From Candidatus Zixiibacteriota bacterium (GTDB lineage Bacteria; Zixibacteria; MSB-5A5; GN15; FEB-12), in contig JAOZPL010000129.1 in assembly GCA_029932795.1 (NCBI GenBank), positions 1-6,012 on the forward strand: a DNA stretch of 6,012 nt, read 5' to 3'. The translations under genes were made by a program, and so were the position numbers. This document shows, piece by piece, positions 1-4,451 of this stretch (positions within the stretch are counted from its first letter, which is position 1; each line of letters begins with the position of its first letter). Under the pieces are notes generated by a model. It ran no database searches, was not told where the DNA came from, and was given only the letters and a program-made list of their open reading frames with translations.

Positions 1-371
1 ACTATATGCGGGATGACCTGCCCGAATTCGCTTCAGGAGACACCGTCAAGGTACATGTCAGAATCAAGGAGGGGGACAAGGAAAGAACTCAGGTCTTCCA
101 GGGTACTGTGATCAGCCGCCGTGGCAGCGGTACCGGCGCGACTTTCACAGTCCGCAAGACCTCACAGGGTATAGGTGTGGAGCGTGTTTTCCCATTGCAT
201 TCGCCGAATGTTGCCAAAGTGGTGCGGATACGCACCGGTTCGGTCAGACGCGGCAAGCTCTATTACCTGAGAGAGTTGAAAGGCAAATCTGCACGCATCA
301 AAGAGCAGCGTACCGAGACAGCTAATGCTCAAAGATCTACCAAGGCGTCAAAGACGGATTCAACAAACTAA
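1..371 (+). CDS. rplS: 50S ribosomal protein L19 (5' end cut off by window edge)
   Basis: Structural protein of the large ribosomal subunit, located near the 30S/50S interface. The visible residues match L19 throughout: GDTVKVHV, VFQGTVI, the FTVRK segment followed by GVERVFPLHSP, and the closing RRGKLYYLREL...ARIKE block. The reading frame stays open to the left edge, with a TAT codon at 3-5. The ATG at 6 aligns with about residue 13 of the E. coli protein, so it is probably internal and the true start lies just outside the window. After the usual end (ARIKE, about 100 codons from that ATG) there are about 21 extra residues rich in T, S, K and N, a low-complexity tail absent from E. coli L19. 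In many bacteria the gene closes a rpsP-rimM-trmD-rplS cluster and is followed by rnhB. Here the next rightward gene begins 120 bp downstream, so the cluster probably ends here. Identification is secure; only the start is unknown. Confidence 0.96.
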   Translation, partial: YMRDDLPEFASGDTVKVHVRIKEGDKERTQVFQGTVISRRGSGTGATFTVRKTSQGIGVERVFPLHSPNVAKVVRIRTGSVRRGKLYYLRELKGKSARIKEQRTETANAQRSTKASKTDSTN

Positions 372-452
372 CCCACGACTCTTTCGTCAGGCAGGATAAC
401 ACCACGACCGGTGTCGCTCTTTCATTAAGGGGGGTCGCAGCCTGCCGATACT

Positions 453-472
453 AGGCAAAAGTGCTGCCTTTT
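453..472 (+). terminator. possible weak intrinsic terminator after rplS
   Basis: A short hairpin, AGGCA (453-457) with TGCCT (465-469) around a 7-nt loop, runs straight into a T tract (469-472). The stem is only 5 bp and the T run is short, so it would be weak. It lies about 10 bp before the Shine-Dalgarno sequence of the next gene. A second, even weaker hairpin (ACACC 399-403 with GGTGT 410-414) precedes it. The gap 372-491 shows nothing else firm apart from the TTAAGGGGG motif copies. Confidence 0.3.
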
Positions 473-482
473 CAACACTTAA

Positions 483-487
483 GGGGG
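483..487 (+). promoter_or_regulatory. Shine-Dalgarno sequence of the CxxC hypothetical gene
   Basis: Five G residues preceded by AA (AAGGGGG, 481-487) sit 4 nt before the ATG at 492, close but usable for ribosome binding. The element is part of the motif TTAAGGGGG, which occurs twice more nearby without an obvious start codon after it. It supports 492 as the start. Confidence 0.55.
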
Positions 488-491
488 ACTG

Positions 492-869
492 ATGAGTTTC
501 GAGAAATTCAAATTGTGCAATGCCTGCAAGACATGGCTGGCCGTCGATGATATCCTCTATAGCCCGGAAATCGAGCCAATCGGCATGACCGTCCTGTCGG
601 AAGATTCAGATACCGTTTTCTTCTATTTCATTCATAACACAGCGACATGCGGGTCCAGCTTCCTTATTGATGCCGAAGAGCTCGCGCCGTTCATCAATGA
701 GTTGGCTCTCTCACCAAACAGCACTGGCGCCGGTCCTGACAGGAGCAGCCCCCTCGATCCGGATGACCCGGACGCCACCAGGGAGGATTCGAGGTACGCA
801 CATCACCAGCGTTTCCTGCACCAACTGACGCAATACAGAAAGTTGCAGCCAGCGGGCATGTTTGGGTAA
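492..869 (+). CDS. hypothetical protein with N-terminal CxxC motif
   Basis: A 125-residue soluble protein that I cannot name. There is no signal peptide or membrane segment. Near the N-terminus it has C9-x2-C12 followed by W15, then a D19-D20 and P25/P29-G31 region. A hydrophobic strand FFYFIH (43-48) leads to C53-G-S-S. The two C9/C12 cysteines plus H48 and C53 could form a zinc or metal site; that is inference. From memory, the layout (CxxC, W, later F/Y-F-x-H...CG[ST][ST]) recalls small uncharacterised proteins in several bacterial phyla, but I cannot check this. From about residue 73 the chain becomes polar and low in complexity (SPNSTGAGPDRSSPLDPDDPD), so the ordered domain is probably residues 1-72. 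It sits between rplS and rsmD, reads with rplS, and has a clear Shine-Dalgarno sequence. No function can be assigned. Confidence 0.72.
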   Translation: MSFEKFKLCNACKTWLAVDDILYSPEIEPIGMTVLSEDSDTVFFYFIHNTATCGSSFLIDAEELAPFINELALSPNSTGAGPDRSSPLDPDDPDATREDSRYAHHQRFLHQLTQYRKLQPAGMFG

Positions 870-903
870 TTGCCCCGGCCCATCACATGGACAACTGCTA
901 TTA

Positions 904-921
904 AGGGGGGAGTTAACCCCT
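904..921. terminator. possible hairpin between convergent genes
   Basis: AGGGG (904-908) can pair with CCCCT (917-921) across a short loop. It lies in the 90-bp gap where the hypothetical gene (stop at 869) and rsmD (stop at 960-962, - strand) converge. There is no T tract on either strand, so termination by this hairpin is doubtful. It includes the third copy of TTAAGGGGG. The remainder of 870-959 holds nothing I can identify. Confidence 0.2.
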
Positions 922-959
922 GTATGTGGCCAATTGGATAAGATCGATCATGTTGAAAC

Positions 960-1541
960 TCAACCTGAGTGGAGCACGGTGAAGGTAGTGTTACCGTACT
1001 TTCGGCGCTGGATCGCCGCGAATCCTCCAAGGTCAACAGCATCAGTCTCCGAAGTGTCGTGCTGACAGATAAGAAGCCCCTCGGTTCTCAGAAGTTTTCC
1101 CTCTCTCAAAGTCCGCAGCGACTTGCCTACCAAGCCCTGGTATTGTGGCGGGGCAATCATGACAACATCAAATTTTTTCTTCCGGACCATGAGTTCCGGA
1201 ATGGCGACAAATACATCTCTGTTCAGACACACCAGCCGGTCGCTGACGTTCAGCGTCTCTGCCTGTCGATTGATTGCTTCGGCCAGACGGCTCTCGTGCT
1301 CAACCCCGATGGCGCTGGCCACACCGCGGGAAACCGCCTCAAAGAGATAGGAACCGGTGCCGCTGAACAGATCAAGGTAAGCCGCCTGATCCAGATACGG
1401 CATGAGAAAATCAAAGATAGCCTTGCGCAGGCGGGTCAGTGGCGGGCGGGTAACACCCAGATCTGGTACCCTGACTCGCTTGCCTTTCAGCTCTCCTGCG
1501 ATAACGCGAAACTCAAACTGTCTTTCCGTTTTCCTTGCCAT
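960..1541 (-). CDS. rsmD: RsmD-family 16S rRNA guanine-N2 methyltransferase, divergent
   Basis: 193 residues, the usual RsmD length. Family members transfer a methyl group from S-adenosylmethionine to N2 of G966 of 16S rRNA during 30S assembly. Recognisable parts are FRVIAGELKGKRV (11-23), a TRPPLTRLRKAIF block (31-43) where RsmD normally reads RPTxDRVREALF, the SAM-binding motif LDLFSGTGS (56-64) with the following EAVSRG, an acidic E81 after strand 2, and the C-terminal RRKYGNTTFTVL. The oddity is motif IV: the expected DPPY/DPPF catalytic tetrapeptide reads APPQY (130-134). This may mark a separate subfamily with altered chemistry or target, so the exact substrate is uncertain although the fold is clear. 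The gene is transcribed opposite to its neighbours. No good Shine-Dalgarno precedes the ATG at 1541, but the reading starts just before the conserved RVIAGE, so the start is reasonable. Confidence 0.85.
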   Translation of the reverse strand: MARKTERQFEFRVIAGELKGKRVRVPDLGVTRPPLTRLRKAIFDFLMPYLDQAAYLDLFSGTGSYLFEAVSRGVASAIGVEHESRLAEAINRQAETLNVSDRLVCLNRDVFVAIPELMVRKKKFDVVMIAPPQYQGLVGKSLRTLREGKLLRTEGLLICQHDTSETDAVDLGGFAAIQRRKYGNTTFTVLHSG

Positions 1542-1631
1542 GGTTGTTCACAAATGTTACAAGCTCTTTACCGCAAGATAAGCGCTTGGCGTCTCTTATA
1601 AAAGCTTTGCCACCGGTCGATAATAGCCTAG

Positions 1632-1644
1632 AAGAATATTTCTT
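1632..1644. repeat. inverted repeat AAGAA-TAT-TTCTT in the rsmD/rnhB divergent region
   Basis: Two 5-bp arms, 1632-1636 and 1640-1644, around a 3-bp centre. The right arm touches the -35 hexamer of the rnhB promoter candidate. On the other strand the repeat overlaps a possible -10 (TATTCT, + strand 1633-1638) of a leftward rsmD promoter, whose -35-like TTGGCC would lie 17 bp upstream inside the neighbouring palindrome. AT-rich repeats of this size are common by chance. Confidence 0.25.
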
Positions 1645-1671
1645 GAAATGGCCGCGGCCAAGTATTATACA
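1643..1671 (+). promoter_or_regulatory. sigma70-type promoter candidate for rnhB-yraN
   Basis: TTGAAA (1643-1648, 5 of 6 to the -35 consensus), a 17-bp spacer, then TATACA (1666-1671, 4 of 6 to the -10 consensus). The expected RNA start near 1678 gives a leader of about 34 nt to the rnhB ATG at 1712. The spacing is ideal and the position sensible. It explains how rnhB-yraN is expressed although the leftward rsmD separates it from rplS. Confidence 0.5.
1649..1660. promoter_or_regulatory. perfect 12-bp palindrome inside the promoter spacer, operator-like
   Basis: TGGCCGCGGCCA is its own reverse complement and lies exactly between the -35 and -10 candidates of the rnhB promoter. A dimeric repressor bound here would block RNA polymerase. 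It also overlaps a weak leftward -35 candidate, so it could act on rsmD as well. It is strikingly GC-rich against its AT-rich flanks. Regulation is inferred from position only. Confidence 0.4.
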
Positions 1672-1700
1672 GCCTCAGAGGCCACCATGCAAGAATGGAT

Positions 1701-1704
1701 GGAG
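1701..1704 (+). promoter_or_regulatory. Shine-Dalgarno sequence deciding the rnhB start
   Basis: GGAG seven bases before the ATG at 1712. The open frame extends much further left (to 1535), but that part has no family similarity, overlaps rsmD and crosses the promoter candidate. The ribosome-binding site therefore fixes the start at 1712. Confidence 0.65.
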
Positions 1705-1711
1705 TCGTTCG

Positions 1712-2341
1712 ATGACGCTTGAGCTTTCTGATATCGAAGAGGCACTCTACAAAAAAGGCTACAAGGCAATCTGTGGTGTAGACGAATGCGGACGGGGCCC
1801 TCTGGCCGGTCCGGTAGTGGCAGCCGCCGTCATACTACCATGTGAAACCAGGATCGAAGACCTCAATGACTCCAAAAAACTGACCCCACTTCGCCGGGAG
1901 AGGGTTTTTGAAGAGATTGCCAAGCTGGGGCTTATCTGCTCAGTCGGCGTAATCGATAACGGGTGCATCGACAACATCAACATTCATCGTGCTTCGCTCA
2001 TCGCTATGCGAAAGGCCGTCATGGACCTCAAGTATAACCCGGATATTGTGCTGGTGGATGGTAAACATCTTATCCCCAACCTTTCGCACCCGCAGTTCTC
2101 AGTTATCGGCGGCGACGGCTACTGCCAATCGATAGCGGCAGCGTCGATAATCGCCAAAGTGACCCGCGATCGAATCATGGACCGCTACCAGGCACTCTTT
2201 CCTTCTTATTCTTTCACAACGCACAAAGGCTACCCGACCGCAGCCCATCTCAGAGAACTGCGGGAACATGGCCCCTGTGAAATCCACCGCAGATCATTCA
2301 AACCTGTCGCGGAACTCATCCATGAGCACACCCTCCTCTGA
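1712..2341 (+). CDS. rnhB: ribonuclease HII
   Basis: 209 residues, normal length for RNase HII. The cytoplasmic enzyme cuts the RNA strand of RNA-DNA hybrids and starts removal of ribonucleotides misincorporated in DNA, using two metal ions. The hallmark GVDECGRGPLAGPVVAAAV spans 22-40 and gives catalytic D24 and E25 plus the GRG motif (27-29) that reads the ribo-deoxyribo junction. Then come LNDSKKL (51-57), the LVDG aspartate D116, GGDG with D135 where most members read KGD, AAASIIAKVTRD (142-153), and GYPTAAH (173-179) with the conserved substrate-binding tyrosine Y174. The end HRRSFKPV is typical. All four acidic catalytic residues are present, so it should be active. The start at 1712 has a Shine-Dalgarno sequence and gives the standard N-terminus. 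It overlaps yraN by 20 bp, forming a two-gene unit. It is very likely expressed from the promoter at 1643-1671. Confidence 0.96.
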   Translation: MTLELSDIEEALYKKGYKAICGVDECGRGPLAGPVVAAAVILPCETRIEDLNDSKKLTPLRRERVFEEIAKLGLICSVGVIDNGCIDNINIHRASLIAMRKAVMDLKYNPDIVLVDGKHLIPNLSHPQFSVIGGDGYCQSIAAASIIAKVTRDRIMDRYQALFPSYSFTTHKGYPTAAHLRELREHGPCEIHRRSFKPVAELIHEHTLL

Positions 2342-2708
2342 ACATAGCAGTTCCAGCGACGCGAGAAGGCACAGCCAGGGGCGGAAGTTCGAACAACTTG
2401 CCGCCCGTTTTTACAAACAAAACGGCTTCGATATACTCGAACGCAACTGGCACGCCGGACACAAAGAATTGGACCTGATAGTGCAGAAAGACGATCTGAT
2501 TGTCTTCGTGGAGGTCAAATCCACCTACTCCCGCAAATTCGGTCATCCCGCAGAACGGGTGGACAACCGCAAAATCAGGAATCTGACCGATGCCGCTCGG
2601 CAATACCTGATCGCCAGGAATATCGAACGCGCTGACCTGAGATTCGACTTAGTCACGTTTGTCGACGGAAAACTGGAACATTACCCGGACGCCTTCCCCG
2701 CTGAATAG
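2322..2708 (+). CDS. yraN: YraN family protein (UPF0102), nuclease-like fold
   Basis: 128 residues, the usual size of UPF0102 proteins (E. coli YraN has about 131). The family has a restriction-endonuclease/Holliday-resolvase-like fold and is presumed to act on DNA; its biological role is poorly defined. Visible hallmarks are G20-x2-F-E24-x2-AA, the GF-x-ILERNWH segment (35-44), and the PD-(D/E)xK-type core E49-L-D51 ... E64-V-K66 with the following S. FGHPAERVDNRKIRNLTDAARQYL (73-96) matches the family's conserved second half. The likely catalytic residues D51, E64 and K66 are all kept. The first 16 residues are serine-rich and not conserved. I chose ATG 2322 (GGAA at 2311-2314); an in-frame ATG at 2268 would add 18 residues. 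The start lies inside the end of rnhB, the common rnhB-yraN arrangement, which suggests coupled translation. Confidence 0.92.
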   Translation: MSTPSSEHSSSSDARRHSQGRKFEQLAARFYKQNGFDILERNWHAGHKELDLIVQKDDLIVFVEVKSTYSRKFGHPAERVDNRKIRNLTDAARQYLIARNIERADLRFDLVTFVDGKLEHYPDAFPAE

Positions 2709-2875
2709 CAACGCTGCCCGCAAGTATTGATGAATTAAACACCCATTGGTTAAAAAAGCCGGCAGGGATGGAACCCTGCAGATCGGTCATGTGGCAGAGT
2801 ACTCCGTCCTGATCGGCAACCTCTCCCGGACTGCCGACAATGAAAACGCACTGAAGTATTTTGTGAAACAACCGC
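2709..2875. other. convergent gap after yraN, with a short coding-like stretch
   Basis: Between the yraN stop and the stop of the leftward membrane-protein gene. It holds the leftward terminator described separately. On the + strand one frame is open from 2734 to a TAA at 2902-2904 (56 codons, running 29 bp into the opposite gene), and from about 2758 it reads like protein: GTLQIGHVAEYSVLIGNL, then SRTADNENALKYF. It lacks an ATG start and a Shine-Dalgarno sequence; TTG at 2746 is the only plausible early start. It may be a gene remnant or chance. I do not call it a gene. Confidence 0.2.
2752..2786 (-). terminator. intrinsic terminator of the leftward membrane-protein gene
   Basis: Read on the - strand: a stem GCAGGG/CCCTGC (6 bp, + strand 2774-2779 with 2762-2767) around a 6-nt loop. 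It can be extended by CCG/CGG (2784-2786 with 2759-2761) past a 4-nt bulge, and one base later comes a run of six T (the A run 2752-2757). GC-rich stem plus T tract is the classical Rho-independent form. It lies about 90 bp after the stop at 2876 and would work only leftward, since the + strand has no T run after the hairpin. Confidence 0.6.
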
Positions 2876-3262
2876 TTATGGGCCAGGAGCGGAGTCCGCC
2901 GTAAGGTTCGCCGCCTCTTTGCGAAGAGAATCCTCTACCTGATAGAGAGAATCGACATAGTAATTCACGGCTGTAGTGAACGAATGATACTGTTCCGGAT
3001 GTTTCCTGTAACGCCTTAGATACTCAAACATCTTAGCGGTGGAAAGACCATTAGCCTCGAGTATTGAATCCCGATAAACCAGGTATGCATCTGGATCATT
3101 GCGAAACCGGGCCGTGGCAACCCATACCTCGGCTGTCACCAGAGCGTGCTCACGATCCTGATCCCGCCTGCGATCGATCTGCCAACGCTGGTAACCGGTA
3201 TACGCCAGCCAGAGCGCAAGAATCAGAAATAACGGCGCCAGCCGCTTAAACCACAACCACAT
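2876..3262 (-). CDS. hypothetical single-pass membrane protein, DUF4296-like
   Basis: 128 residues. One hydrophobic helix near the N-terminus (about 8-24, LAPLFLILALWLAYTGY) after K6-R7, then a polar domain of about 100 residues rich in charged and aromatic residues. There is no cysteine, hence no lipobox, and no obvious signal-peptidase site, so a membrane anchor is likelier than secretion. The domain segment YRDSILEANGLSTAKM followed by a tyrosine-rich helix, RKHPEQYHSF, then YYVDSL resembles the DUF4296 pattern (Y-x2-IL-x3-G ... Y-x3-P-x3 ... V-x2-L), proteins of unknown function that are usually lipoproteins in Bacteroidota. This likeness is from memory and uncertain. The gene stands alone, is read leftward away from ispG, and has an intrinsic terminator 90 bp downstream. 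The Shine-Dalgarno candidate (GGAG, + strand 3278-3281) is 15 nt from the ATG, rather far; TTG at residue 3 is another start option. Confidence 0.7.
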   Translation of the reverse strand: MWLWFKRLAPLFLILALWLAYTGYQRWQIDRRRDQDREHALVTAEVWVATARFRNDPDAYLVYRDSILEANGLSTAKMFEYLRRYRKHPEQYHSFTTAVNYYVDSLYQVEDSLRKEAANLTADSAPGP

Positions 3263-3286
3263 GAATTGTCGTCAACTCTCCATTGC

Positions 3287-3315
3287 TTCGGAGCGTAAGA
3301 TGCTTAACTTACAAT
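3287..3315 (+). promoter_or_regulatory. possible promoter for ispG
   Basis: TACAAT (3310-3315) matches the -10 consensus at 5 of 6. A poor -35, TTCGGA (3287-3292), stands 17 bp upstream. Transcription would begin near 3322, which leaves the TTG at 3320 outside the message and favours the ATG at 3344 as the ispG start. The weak -35 could mean an activator or simply a modest promoter. Confidence 0.33.
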
Positions 3316-3334
3316 CCTGTTGGACCGTGGTCAA
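3306..3334 (-). promoter_or_regulatory. possible promoter for the leftward membrane-protein gene
   Basis: On the - strand, TTGACC (the complement of 3329-3334, 5 of 6 to the -35 consensus), a 17-bp spacer, then TAAGTT (3306-3311, 3 of 6). The expected RNA start near 3299 leaves a leader of about 37 nt. It overlaps the ispG promoter candidate, so the two genes could compete for polymerase. Confidence 0.25.
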
Positions 3335-3343
3335 GAACATGAT

Positions 3344-4435
3344 ATGGAATTGAACTACCCGATAAAACGACGTCAGAGCCGCGCGGTCAGGATAGGCGAT
3401 GTCATCATCGGTGGTGGTTTCCCGATTGCCATCCAGTCGATGACCACCACCGACACCCGCGATGTGAAGGCAACAGTTTGCCAGGCCAGACAACTGTTCG
3501 ACGCTGGATGCGATATAGTGAGATTGTCCGTTCTCAACCAGGAGGCCGCCGGTGGTCTCAGGACTATTCGTGACCAGATTAATCGACCACTGGTGGCCGA
3601 TATTCACTTCCAGCATAAGCTGGCGCTGGCAGCGATTGACGCCGGCTTTGACAAGATTCGCATCAATCCCGGCAATATCGGTGCTGAATGGAAAGTCCGC
3701 GAGGTGGCCAGAGCCGCCAAAGAGGCTGAGGTACCTATTCGTATCGGCGTCAACTCCGGCTCCCTGCCTAAGGATCTTCTGAAGAAATACGGTCATGACA
3801 ATCCGCAAGCCTTCTGCGAAGCAGCCCTTCGTGAGATTCGGGTGCTCGAGGATATGGATTTCCAGGATATTATCATCTCGGTCAAATCGAGCAGCACTAT
3901 CACCACTTTCTGGGCCTACCACATGCTGGCCGCAAAGTGCGAGTACCCGCTGCATGTAGGCATCACCGAAGCGGGCATCCTTGAGACCGGGACGATCAAA
4001 TCTTCAGTCGGTATCGGCGCAATTCTACTGACCGGTCTCGGCGATACCATCCGTGTTTCACTTACCGCTGACCCTATCCACGAGGTAAGGGTAGCCAAGG
4101 AGATACTTTCCTCCTGCGCGCTTAAAACCGAGGGCGTGGAGGTTATCTCCTGTCCGACCTGCGGCCGCTGCCAGATTGATCTGATTCCGCTGGCGGAATC
4201 GATCTCTGAGAAAACGCAGCATATTAAAACCCCTCTCAAAGTCGCTGTTATGGGCTGCACGGTGAACGGGCCCGGCGAAGCTGCCGCCGCTGATGTGGGT
4301 ATCGCCGGCGGCGAGGGCAAGGGGATCCTCATCAAGAAGGGGAAGATAGTCAAACATGTCAACGAAGCCGATCTCGAAACCACCCTTCTGGATGAAATCG
4401 AGGCCATGACCGACGAGAAAATACCCCGCGCTTGA
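3344..4435 (+). CDS. ispG: (E)-4-hydroxy-3-methylbut-2-enyl-diphosphate synthase
   Basis: 363 residues. This [4Fe-4S] enzyme of the MEP (non-mevalonate) isoprenoid pathway reduces the cyclic diphosphate MEcPP to HMBPP with electrons from flavodoxin or ferredoxin. The N-terminal TIM-barrel part shows RRQSRAVRIGD, GGGFPIAIQSMTTTDTRD (about 23-40), VRLSV, VADIHF, KIRINPGNIG and RIGVNSGSL; later come LHVGITEAG and the GIGAILLTGLGDTIRVSLT block. The C-terminal domain gives the cluster ligands C270-x2-C273 (SCPTCGRC) and C305, with E312 in GCTVNGPGE. This numbering equals the E. coli enzyme, which supports the ATG at 3344 over the upstream TTG at 3320. An extra cysteine, C276, follows the pair. It is the compact bacterial form without the plant-type insert. 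The Shine-Dalgarno sequence is weak (AAGA about 8 nt upstream). It runs divergently from the membrane-protein gene and convergently with the NFACT gene, so it is probably transcribed alone. Confidence 0.97.
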   Translation: MELNYPIKRRQSRAVRIGDVIIGGGFPIAIQSMTTTDTRDVKATVCQARQLFDAGCDIVRLSVLNQEAAGGLRTIRDQINRPLVADIHFQHKLALAAIDAGFDKIRINPGNIGAEWKVREVARAAKEAEVPIRIGVNSGSLPKDLLKKYGHDNPQAFCEAALREIRVLEDMDFQDIIISVKSSSTITTFWAYHMLAAKCEYPLHVGITEAGILETGTIKSSVGIGAILLTGLGDTIRVSLTADPIHEVRVAKEILSSCALKTEGVEVISCPTCGRCQIDLIPLAESISEKTQHIKTPLKVAVMGCTVNGPGEAAAADVGIAGGEGKGILIKKGKIVKHVNEADLETTLLDEIEAMTDEKIPRA

Positions 4436-4451
4436 ACGAGAACACCGGGGA

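Noticed and set aside
969..1601. 210-codon open frame on the + strand opposite rsmD
   Set aside because: It is the complement of a gene with clear RsmD motifs; the translation shows no recognisable family and crosses the divergent promoter region.
1535..1711. 59-residue N-terminal extension of RNase HII from ATG 1535
   Set aside because: No similarity to the family, overlaps the rsmD start and contains the promoter candidate; ATG 1712 has a Shine-Dalgarno sequence and gives normal length.
2758..2800. tRNA or SRP RNA suspected from the GGGTTCCATCCC hairpin
   Set aside because: The loop has 6 nt, no acceptor, D or anticodon arms can be formed, and the SRP GGAAG-type motifs are absent; the T tract fits a terminator better.
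2653..2871. 72-codon leftward open frame after yraN
   Set aside because: Overlaps the 3' end of yraN and the terminator, has no Shine-Dalgarno sequence, and does not resemble any family.
3320..3343. TTG start for ispG eight codons upstream
   Set aside because: No Shine-Dalgarno sequence; it lies at or before the expected transcription start, and ATG 3344 gives cluster-ligand numbering equal to E. coli IspG.
3272..3955. 227-codon open frame opposite the start of ispG
   Set aside because: ispG on the other strand is certain from its Fe-S motifs and length; the antisense frame is a by-product of its codon use.
3916..4407. 163-codon serine/proline-rich open frame opposite the 3' half of ispG
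   Set aside because: Composition typical of an antisense shadow; no start signals and no recognisable domain.
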